A stretch of 64,000 bases of DNA from assembly GCF_016863135.1 (NCBI RefSeq), contig NZ_BOOH01000056.1, positions 84,758 through 148,757 on the forward strand, in the 5' to 3' direction. The notes under the pieces were generated by a model. It had not been told where the DNA came from. It made no database searches and saw only the letters and a program-made list of their open reading frames with translations. A program made the position numbers and the translations under genes. Shown here one piece after another: positions 36,762 through 43,312 of this stretch; position 1 is the stretch's first letter; each line of letters starts with the position of its first letter. The DNA is from Planobispora longispora (GTDB lineage Bacteria > Actinomycetota > Actinomycetes > Streptosporangiales > Streptosporangiaceae).

Positions 36762-37586
36762 TCAGGCGAGCCGGCGGCCGGGGTCCTGGCAGCCGGGGCA
36801 CCAGAAGAGGTTGCGGCCCACGAGCGCCTCGGTGCGGACCTCGGCCGCGCACACCAGGCACGGCATGCCCGAGCGGCGGTAGACGTAGACCTCGCCGCCG
36901 TGGTCGTCGACCCGGGGCGGGCGGCCCATCGCCTCGGGCGTGTGCTCGGGCCGTACCGTGTCGATCCTGCCCGCCCGCACGCCGTCGGACATGAGGACGA
37001 CGAGGTCGGCCCAGATCGCCTCCCACCGCTCGCGGGTCAGCTCCCGGCCCGGCGTGGCCGGGGCGACGCCCTGCCGGAACAGCACCTCGGCCCGGTAGAT
37101 GTTGCCCACCCCCGCCACCACCGACTGGTCCATCAGCAGGGCGGCGATGGAGGTGCGGCTGCGGGAGATCCGCCGCCAGGCCGGATCAGGGTCCGCGTCC
37201 GCGCGCAGCGGGTCGGGGCCGAGCCGGGCGTGCAGGGCCTTGACCTCGTCGGGCTCCAGCAGCTCGCAGGTGTTGGGGCCGCGCAGATCGGCGTAGTGCC
37301 CGCCGCCGGTCAGGCGGAGCCGTACCTCGCCGACGGGGGCGGGCGCCGGGACCGGGGCGAAGGCGTACTTGCCGTAGATGCCGAGGTGGACGTGGAGCCA
37401 CCGGTCGTCGTCGAAGCCGAGCAGCAGGTGCTTGCCGTGCGCGTCGGCCTCCTGGAGCACACGCCCGTCGATCCGCAGGGCCCCGGCGGCGAACCTGCCC
37501 TGGGGGCTCTCGGCGCGGACGGTCTGGCCGCCGAACAGCCGCCCGTGCTCGGCGGCCAGGCGGTGGATGGTGTGTCCTTCGGGCAT
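36762..37586 (-). CDS. Fpg/Nei-family DNA glycosylase (Nei2-like)
   Basis: A 274-residue base-excision-repair enzyme that removes oxidised bases and nicks the strand. The N-terminus MPEGHTIHRLA gives Pro2 as catalytic amine (after Met removal) and Glu3; the MPEGHT form marks the endonuclease VIII (Nei2) branch of actinobacteria. HGKHLLLGF holds the conserved Lys, SVVAGVGNIYRAEVLF the H2TH motif, and CLVC...CPGC the zinc finger. It is convergent with the DapA-like gene. Confidence 0.92.
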   Translation of the reverse strand: MPEGHTIHRLAAEHGRLFGGQTVRAESPQGRFAAGALRIDGRVLQEADAHGKHLLLGFDDDRWLHVHLGIYGKYAFAPVPAPAPVGEVRLRLTGGGHYADLRGPNTCELLEPDEVKALHARLGPDPLRADADPDPAWRRISRSRTSIAALLMDQSVVAGVGNIYRAEVLFRQGVAPATPGRELTRERWEAIWADLVVLMSDGVRAGRIDTVRPEHTPEAMGRPPRVDDHGGEVYVYRRSGMPCLVCAAEVRTEALVGRNLFWCPGCQDPGRRLA

Positions 37587-37631
37587 GGTGCAGGTTATCC
37601 GGTCTCTTCGATGGGGAGGGCCGTCCGGCCG

Positions 37632-38078
37632 TCAGGGGCGCGGGCCGGCCGCCGGGGAGGCGCCGGAGCCGGGGACGCCGGCCGTCCGGGGAGCGCCGGC
37701 GGGCTCACGGCGCAGGAGCGTGTGAGCGGCGGCGGCGAGGACGGCCCCGGCGGCGTAGGCGACCAGGTCGGCAGCCCCGAACGTGCTGCCGAGCACCAGC
37801 CGTGCCAGCGTGCTCGCCTCGGACAGCGCCGCGGGCACCGGGGTGAGCTGGGCGAGTTCCACGGCCCAGCTGAACGCCAGCGCCCCGGCCGCGGCCCGCA
37901 CCGGCGCGACGCGGGGCACGACGAAGACGATCAGCGTGTGGACCAGCACGGTGTAGAGGGCGTCACCGCCGTACCCGCCGAACCAGCCGTCGGTCGTCGC
38001 GCGCAGGGTCAGCCCGGCGGCGACGGTGACGACGGCCGCCAGCGCGGCGGGGATGCGGGAGCGGAGGGCGGGAGGCAC
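37632..38078 (-). CDS. DUF2809-family membrane protein
   Basis: A 148-residue membrane protein with hydrophobic segments near residues 8-26, 38-55, 62-75 and 95-118. FVVPRVAPVRAAAGALAFSW and ELAQL with a TPVP turn recall DUF2809/VanZ-like proteins; no activity is known. The GTG at 38078 is chosen because GGAG lies just upstream; the frame continues 71 codons further with non-conserved sequence. The gene sits upstream of the Nei2-like gene, 45 bases away, on the same strand. Confidence 0.65.
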   Translation of the reverse strand: MPPALRSRIPAALAAVVTVAAGLTLRATTDGWFGGYGGDALYTVLVHTLIVFVVPRVAPVRAAAGALAFSWAVELAQLTPVPAALSEASTLARLVLGSTFGAADLVAYAAGAVLAAAAHTLLRREPAGAPRTAGVPGSGASPAAGPRP

Positions 38079-38291
38079 CGCTCCACGATAACGACCGCCC
38101 GCCGCGGCCCGCCCGTCACCCACGGCCCGGGCACCCCGTGGTCCGGCCGCCCTCGGAGGCTGCCCGGGCGTGGCGCCGCCGTTCCGGATTCCCGTTCGGG
38201 ACGGCGACGCTTCTCCCCGAGAGTCCTCCCAGACATCCGATGAATCTTGCCCTCGGAAACGTGGGTCCGGGTAATGAGAGGACGAAGGCAT

Positions 38292-38512
38292 TCCGAACGA
38301 TGTCTGTGCGTGTTACGTAATACAGAGAGACACCTGCAGACATCACCGTGAAATCGGCGAGGGGTGATATCGCATCTTGTGTCCGCATTCGTGGGTAATC
38401 ATGACGCTACTCAGGGTGATATATCATGATGTCGGGGTAAGCAGCCTGATGACCCCTCACCAGTGTGGCGGAGTGCCCTGCTCCGCCGCTCGTCCGAGGA
38501 AGTTGGTCACCT
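38292..38512. other. AT-richer intergenic region with short palindromes
   Basis: No gene is seen between the DUF2809 frame and the STAS gene. The region is clearly less GC-rich than its surroundings and contains TTACGTAA (38313-38320) and TGATATATCA (38417-38426) palindromes plus two GGGTGATAT repeats, so it probably holds the promoter of the STAS gene. Confidence 0.4.
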
Positions 38513-38917
38513 ATGGGAAGTCTCACCTTGCCGGACGTCACGCTTGCCACCCAGCCGGAGGAGACCGGATCCGCCGCCCCGTCGGTCATGGATCCCGTCA
38601 CGGGCCTGGAGCTTCTGGTCGGGCCCGAGCCCGACAGGACGGTCGTCACCCTCGTCGGCGACCTGACGATGGCCACGACCTGCCTGCTGGGACGCGTGCT
38701 GACCGAGCTGGTCGACCAGGGCCACCGTTTCCTCGTCCTCGACGCCAGCGCCCTCGAATCCTGCGACGGCGCGGGCTGGACGCTGCTGCTCGGAATCCGC
38801 TGGCGCCTGGCCACGGTCTCCGGCCACCTCAGGCTCATCGGCCTGCCCCCCCGCCTCCTGCGCTCATGCGTGCAACTGGAACTCGCCGGGGTGTTCGGCC
38901 TGGACACTCCCTTGTAG
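38513..38917 (+). CDS. STAS-domain protein (anti-sigma-factor antagonist-like)
   Basis: A 134-residue STAS protein: DRTVVTLVGDLTMATTCLLG is the first strand and helix, and FLVLDASALESCDGAGWTLL the phosphorylation-site loop. In SpoIIAA-type antagonists that loop reads DSSG, with a phosphorylated Ser; here it is SCDG, an Asp where a Ser would be. It could act as a permanently modified form or bind something else. No anti-sigma kinase or sigma gene is adjacent. I chose ATG 38513 (MGSLTLPDV); earlier Met codons have no conserved sequence. Confidence 0.75.
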   Translation: MGSLTLPDVTLATQPEETGSAAPSVMDPVTGLELLVGPEPDRTVVTLVGDLTMATTCLLGRVLTELVDQGHRFLVLDASALESCDGAGWTLLLGIRWRLATVSGHLRLIGLPPRLLRSCVQLELAGVFGLDTPL

Positions 38918-39033
38918 AGGAACCGCGCTGAGGTCCGACCTCTGCGGTGGAAAGGGGGCATCCGTGTCCCGGATGCCGGCTCCAGGACGGCGGCCGCGGC
39001 GGAAGTCGCAACCGCGGCCGCCCGGGGGAATTC

Positions 39034-39945
39034 TCAGCGTTCCCCGAACACGTCGGTCATGTCGACGGCCGTCGCAGCCCGGGTCGCCCACGTGGTCAGC
39101 AGTCCGGGATCGGTGCAGGAGATGATCCTCTCGCGCTGCGCCTGGTCCGGCGCCAGCTTGCGGGCCTCCAGTACGGCGATGACCAGCTTCGCCTGCTCTG
39201 CCCGCAGATGTGCTTCAGCCCGTGCTTCGGCCCGTGCTTCGGCCCGTGCTTCGGCCAGAGCCTCGCGCCTGCGCATGAGCCGTTCGAATGGGCTGTCGGT
39301 TTCCGGTGTCACGGTGGACATGATCTCCTCCAACTGCGCACGGACCGTCTTCGGCAGCTGTCCGTGCAGGTAATCGTAGTAAACGCGGCCTCGTTCGTCG
39401 GGGATATCCGCCATGGCGGTGCCCACTGTGGTCACGACGTCCAGGTCGTCGCTGTGGGCGATCGCGCTGAGCACGGCGATCTCAGGGGAGGCCAGCACGT
39501 CTTCGGCGGCGCGGGGCAGGGGTAGCTGGTCCGGGCCGACGACGACCGGGCACAGGAGCATGCATGAGTCCGGGGGCATGATGGGGCGGCTGTAACGGGC
39601 GGCGAGGGGCTGGGTGGGACAGATGGCTACCAGGATGACCGCGCACTTGTGCCGGCCCATCAGGCCGCCGACGTAGGCGGCCCAGGACCAGACCTTGCGT
39701 TCATCCCAGGCGCGCTGGACTTCGATGATGACGAAGCGTCGTTTGCCGTCGGGGCCTTGGACTGAGATGACCGAATCGGCCAGGTATTCGGCGGGGAGCC
39801 GTTCGTGCAGCTCCACCGACTCCAGGCGGGCGTCGTGGTAACCGTCGGTATTCGCCTGCAGCCCGAGTGCCAGCAGTTCCAGTGCGAAAGCGGGTCGACG
39901 CCTCGCCATTTCCAGCGGCATCTCGTGGTGGTGACCGGGGGGCAC
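39034..39945 (-). CDS. Rpn/PD-(D/E)XK nuclease-like protein with EARA repeats
   Basis: A 303-residue protein. Residues 30-85 have the pattern of the Rpn/transposase-like nuclease fold: ADSVISV (Asp) and RRFVIIEVQRAWDERKV (Glu-x-Gln), the PD-(D/E)XK catalytic arrangement. Similar proteins are common and often multicopy in Streptomyces and Frankia genomes, where function is unknown. Residues about 229-246 are EARAEARAEARAEA, a coiled-coil-like stretch encoded by a 12-base repeat. It starts at a GTG. No mobile element boundary is visible around it. Confidence 0.6.
   Translation of the reverse strand: MPPGHHHEMPLEMARRRPAFALELLALGLQANTDGYHDARLESVELHERLPAEYLADSVISVQGPDGKRRFVIIEVQRAWDERKVWSWAAYVGGLMGRHKCAVILVAICPTQPLAARYSRPIMPPDSCMLLCPVVVGPDQLPLPRAAEDVLASPEIAVLSAIAHSDDLDVVTTVGTAMADIPDERGRVYYDYLHGQLPKTVRAQLEEIMSTVTPETDSPFERLMRRREALAEARAEARAEARAEAHLRAEQAKLVIAVLEARKLAPDQAQRERIISCTDPGLLTTWATRAATAVDMTDVFGER
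39210..39257 (+). repeat. 12-bp tandem repeat encoding EARA
   Basis: About four units of GTGCTTCGGCCC, given here on the plus strand, the first with one mismatch. On the coding (minus) strand they encode EARAEARAEARAEA within the nuclease-like protein. The copy number may vary between strains. Confidence 0.85.
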
Positions 39946-40014
39946 GGTTCTCCTTCCGTCTCCTTTCGGAGGGTGGTGAGAACTTTACTTTCCGTCACTG
40001 TCGATGTCTGCTGA

Positions 40015-40227
40015 ATGACGAACATGAGTACGGATCATGCGGGCGGGGTATGCCGCGCCGAGGGGCGTTCCGCGTCCCGCCGTACCTCGACGTCGTCCCG
40101 GCCGTCGGACCGGAGGCGGCGTTCCCCACCCGCTTCCTCCGGCGGCGGCCGGCGCGCTGGGCCGGGCGCTGCTGGCCGTGGCCGGCTACCTGTCGCACGT
40201 CGAATGTCCTGGCGGTTCGATCGGGCG
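40015..40227 (+). pseudogene. Possible decayed coding remnant
   Basis: The 282-base gap between the nuclease-like gene and the rhomboid gene has coding-like sequence on the plus strand split between frames: FRVPPYLDVVPAVGPEAAFP in one frame, then GALGRALLAVAGYLSHVEC after a shift. Both look like real protein sequence, but there is no continuous reading frame, so a frameshifted remnant is possible. I do not recognise a family. Confidence 0.25.
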
Positions 40228-40929
40228 TCAGAGGAAACGGGCGGCGATGGTGAGGGCCGCCAGGATGACCGCCGTCGCGGTGAGGATCGCGGTGCGCAGG
40301 CTCGTCGCGTAGGTGTAGGCGAGAGCCGCCACGGCGCCGACCAGGAGGCCGCCGGCGTGGGCCGCCACGGACATGCCGGGGAGGACGAAGGTGGTGACGA
40401 CGCCGAAGGCCAGAAGGATCGCGGGCAGCCACAGGTTGAGGCGCTGCTTGAGGCCGGTCAGCAGGAGGGCCGAGAAGAGACCGAAGATCGCGCCGGAGGC
40501 GCCGGCGGTCAGGGAGTCGTGGGCGGTGTAGTACACGGCCAGGCTCGCGCCGAAACCGGACAGCACGTACGTGACCAGGAGCGGGACCGAGCCGAGCGCC
40601 GGTTCGAGGCGGCGGGCGGCGAGCCAGAGCAGCACCATGTTGGCGAGCAGGTGCAGGAGGCCGTAGTGCAGGAACAGGGTGGTGAACAGGCGCCAGTACT
40701 CACCGCCGTCGACGGCCTTGCCGCTCATCTCGCCCCACTCGTGCAGCGGGCTGACGCCGTCCAGCAGGATCAGGCCGGGGTCGAAGCCGTCGGCGATGGT
40801 GATCATGACGCTGGCCGCGATCGCGACCAGCACGTTGACGGCGATCAGCGCCGTCATCACGGGACGCCGGGCGCCGGGCGGCGCCGTCTGCGGGGCGGTC
40901 GTCCCCGGGGTCAGCTGGTCGTTGCTCAT
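40228..40929 (-). CDS. Rhomboid-family intramembrane serine protease
   Basis: A 233-residue membrane protein with about six helices. The catalytic Ser is in AGASGAIFGLFSALLL (GxSG, about residues 132-147), and the His in SVAAHAGGLLVGAVAAL; WRLFTTLFLHYGLLHLLANM is the conserved HxxxN stretch. Rhomboids cleave membrane helices of other proteins. The frame is open 83 codons further 5', but the ATG at 40929 (MSNDQLTP) has AGGAGG six bases upstream. It is 41 bases downstream of sbnB on the same strand, so it may be co-transcribed with the diaminopropionate genes. Confidence 0.88.
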   Translation of the reverse strand: MSNDQLTPGTTAPQTAPPGARRPVMTALIAVNVLVAIAASVMITIADGFDPGLILLDGVSPLHEWGEMSGKAVDGGEYWRLFTTLFLHYGLLHLLANMVLLWLAARRLEPALGSVPLLVTYVLSGFGASLAVYYTAHDSLTAGASGAIFGLFSALLLTGLKQRLNLWLPAILLAFGVVTTFVLPGMSVAAHAGGLLVGAVAALAYTYATSLRTAILTATAVILAALTIAARFL

Positions 40930-40970
40930 GTGGGCCTCCTGTCGGGGTGGGGGGTGCGGGGTCCGGCCGG

Positions 40971-42014
40971 TCACATGGGGAGGCGGATTCCGGCGCCGCG
41001 TCGGGCGGCCACGGCTTCCACGGCCTGACCCAGGGCGATGTCGAGGATGGACATGCCGAACGGGTTGCTGAGGATCACGTCGCCGGGGTCCGCCCGGCCG
41101 GGGTGGGCGCCGGTGAGGACGCCGGCCAGGGTCGTGTCGACCGGCCGGGCCCGCGGGTCCGGGGGGACGCCGGGGCACGCGCCGCCGTCGGGCCCGAGCA
41201 GCTCTCCGGCCCGGTAGAGGCGGCCGAGCAGCCGCCGGCGGTCCTGGCGGACCAGGTCCCAGTCGTCGACGACGACCAGGGCCGCCTCACGCACGACGTC
41301 GGGCAGGACGTCGTCGAGTGACACGTGCGCGACGAGCGCCCCGGGGCTCAGCCACTCGTAGGGCAGGTAGCCCTCGGTGACCGTCGTCACGGTGATCACA
41401 AGGTCCCGGTCGCGCACGCACGACTCCGCGTCGTCGGCCACGGTCACCTCCAGCTCGTCCCGTACGGCCTCCGCCAGCGCCTCCGCCCGCGCCCGGTCCA
41501 GGTCGTAGAGGCAGACCTGGGAGACCGGGAGCAGCGCCAGGTGGGCCTTGGCGAGGGTGCCGCAGCCGAGGACGGCCGCGCGGCCCATCCCGGGACGGCC
41601 GAGCAGCCGCGCGGTCACGGCGGTGACGGCGGCCGTGCGCATGGCGCTCAGGTAGGCCGACTCCATGACCGTGCGGGGCCAGGCGACGTCGGGGTCGAAC
41701 ATCATCAGCAGGCCCTGCGACCTGGCCAGCCCGAGCGCGGGGTTGCCCAGGCTGCCGTTGATCGTCTTCAGCCCGAGGACGAGCCGGTCGCCGTCCCTCA
41801 GCCCGCCCGGCATCGCGAGCGCGCGCGCCGCCGCCCCGGAGGCGGTCCGCCAGCCCAGGTACGCCTCCTCGGGCAGGATCGTCTGGCCGGTCCCGTGCCG
41901 CATGAGCGCGTCCTCGACGACCTTCAGCAGATCGACCTCGGCACAGCACTCGATCACCGACGCCCGCGGCAGGTACCGCAGTTCGGTCTCGGGGTATTCG
42001 GTGAACAGATTCAC
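40971..42014 (-). CDS. sbnB: 2,3-diaminopropionate biosynthesis protein, SbnB-like dehydrogenase
   Basis: A 347-residue member of the ornithine cyclodeaminase family. GRAAVLGCGTLAKAHLALLP is the NAD-binding motif (about residues 149-168), and ESAYLSAMRTAAVTAVTARL the conserved substrate stretch. In staphyloferrin B synthesis, SbnB oxidatively splits N-(1-amino-1-carboxyethyl)-glutamate to L-2,3-diaminopropionate and 2-oxoglutarate. Pairing with an sbnA homologue 37 bases upstream makes this role likely here. It starts at GTG with GGAGG nine bases upstream. The product would serve as a building block for the NRPS encoded 12 kb further on. Confidence 0.88.
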   Translation of the reverse strand: MNLFTEYPETELRYLPRASVIECCAEVDLLKVVEDALMRHGTGQTILPEEAYLGWRTASGAAARALAMPGGLRDGDRLVLGLKTINGSLGNPALGLARSQGLLMMFDPDVAWPRTVMESAYLSAMRTAAVTAVTARLLGRPGMGRAAVLGCGTLAKAHLALLPVSQVCLYDLDRARAEALAEAVRDELEVTVADDAESCVRDRDLVITVTTVTEGYLPYEWLSPGALVAHVSLDDVLPDVVREAALVVVDDWDLVRQDRRRLLGRLYRAGELLGPDGGACPGVPPDPRARPVDTTLAGVLTGAHPGRADPGDVILSNPFGMSILDIALGQAVEAVAARRGAGIRLPM

Positions 42015-42051
42015 GGCCGGGCCACCTCCGGGCGGTCGCGATGTGAAGCGG

Positions 42052-43080
42052 TCATGGGTAGGCGCATTTCAGGCGGAAGCGGATGCCGTCGGCCCGGAGG
42101 CGGGACTCGGCCTCGGCGACGGGGGCGCTCAGGGCGTGGGAGGCGATCCAGCGGTGGTCGTACAGGGTGTCGGCGTAGGCGAGGCCGGAGTCGGCGCACA
42201 GGCACAGCGGGCGGCGCGGCGGACGCGGGGAGGCCAGGTCGCGCAGGCAGGCGGCGACGACGCTGCCGCTGGAGCCGCCGAGCGCCACGCCGGTGTCGGC
42301 GCGGAACAGCCGGCAGGCGGCCACGGCCTCGGCGTCGGGGACGCGGTGGGCGCGGTCGTAGCTGCCGGAGGTGAGGAAGGCCGAGGGACGGCTGGCGCCG
42401 ATGCCGCTGATCAGCCGGGGGCCGGTGGAGTCGCCGGTGGCGAGGGAGCCGACGGCGTCGACGGCGACGACGGCGATGCCCCGGTCGAGGGCGTGCAGGT
42501 GCCCGGCGACCCCGGCCAGGGTGCCGCCGGTGGAGACGGCGATGTAGACGGCGTCGAGATCGCGGCCGCCGTGCGCGGCTATCTCCGGGCCGGTCGTGTC
42601 ACGGTGGATCCGCGGGTTGGCGGGGTTGTGGTACTGGTCGGTCCACCGGTAGCCGGGGTTGCGGCCGAGGATCCGGCGGACCTCGCGCAGGCGGGTGAGC
42701 AGGTAGCCGCCGCGGCCGTCGGGCTCGGTGACCTCGTGCAGTTCGCCCCCCGCGGCCACCAGCGTCTGCCGGGTGGCGCGCGGCGTGTTGGGGTCGATGA
42801 CGGCGACGAACCGGCAGTCGAGGTGGTGGAGGAGCCGGGCCAGGCCGAGGCCGAGGTTGCCGGAGGTGGACTCGACCACGACCGTGCCGGGCCGCAGCGG
42901 CCGTTCCGCGTCGAGCGCCATCAGCAGGCCGGCGGCCGTACGGTCCTTGATGGAGCCCGTCGGGTTGCCGCTCTCGAGCTTCAGCAGCACCTCGTGCGTA
43001 CGCCCGCGGACGGAGATCTCCGCGGCGACGACGGGGGTGCCGGGGATCGCCGAGCGGAGCACCTCCTGCGCGGTCGTCAT
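42052..43080 (-). CDS. sbnA: 2,3-diaminopropionate biosynthesis protein, SbnA-like synthase
   Basis: A 342-residue PLP enzyme of the cysteine synthase fold. GNPTGSIKDRTA holds the PLP Lys, ESTSGNLGLGLA the phosphate/carboxylate loop, and STGGTLAGVAGHLHAL the glycine-rich loop. SbnA joins O-phosphoserine and glutamate to give the substrate of SbnB. I place the start at ATG 43080, with GAGG eight bases upstream, rather than at GTG 43089. It is first in the minus-strand operon, divergent from the SARP gene; a palindrome lies 110 bases upstream. Confidence 0.88.
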   Translation of the reverse strand: MTTAQEVLRSAIPGTPVVAAEISVRGRTHEVLLKLESGNPTGSIKDRTAAGLLMALDAERPLRPGTVVVESTSGNLGLGLARLLHHLDCRFVAVIDPNTPRATRQTLVAAGGELHEVTEPDGRGGYLLTRLREVRRILGRNPGYRWTDQYHNPANPRIHRDTTGPEIAAHGGRDLDAVYIAVSTGGTLAGVAGHLHALDRGIAVVAVDAVGSLATGDSTGPRLISGIGASRPSAFLTSGSYDRAHRVPDAEAVAACRLFRADTGVALGGSSGSVVAACLRDLASPRPPRRPLCLCADSGLAYADTLYDHRWIASHALSAPVAEAESRLRADGIRFRLKCAYP

Positions 43081-43189
43081 GCGCGACACCTCACCCCTGC
43101 TCCTGCAGCCGGGTCGGGGTGTCGTCGCGCCCCTTTCGTCCCGGGCCCACCTGCAGGATCGGGGCGGGAAAGGAGATCGGGAAGAGCGT

Positions 43190-43205
43190 TGGCGAGTTGT
43201 CGCCA
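43190..43205. promoter_or_regulatory. Palindrome TGGCGA-N4-TCGCCA (site 1)
   Basis: TGGCGAGTTGTCGCCA has perfect six-base arms and lies 110 bases upstream of the sbnA start. An identical-armed copy, with the same TTG in the centre, sits 108 bases upstream of the MFS exporter gene in the same cluster. Such a pair at equal distances suggests the operator of one shared regulator. Confidence 0.6.
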
Positions 43206-43287
43206 GCAGCCGGGGCGGGCTGGTGGCTTGGCGATTAATGCCGGGTGACCCTCGGTGGGCATGTCCACTCTGGGTCTTCCCAGCGTG

Positions 43288-43300
43288 TCACGTTTCGTGA
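43288..43300. promoter_or_regulatory. Inverted repeat TCACG-TTT-CGTGA before SARP gene
   Basis: Perfect five-base arms flank TTT, ending 12 bases before the SARP start, where a leader or ribosome site would be. It may be an operator or an mRNA hairpin. Confidence 0.3.
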
Positions 43301-43312
43301 GTAATTGATCAC

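Noticed and set aside
40015..41028. 337-residue plus-strand frame across the rhomboid gene
   Set aside because: The part over the rhomboid gene is antisense to conserved transmembrane and catalytic motifs; only the first 200 bases might reflect a remnant.
30820..43080. Kynurenine genes as part of the PKS-NRPS cluster
   Set aside because: Eight unrelated genes, including DNA repair, STAS and nuclease-like genes, separate them, and the kyn genes have their own regulators. No A domain clearly calls for an anthranilate.
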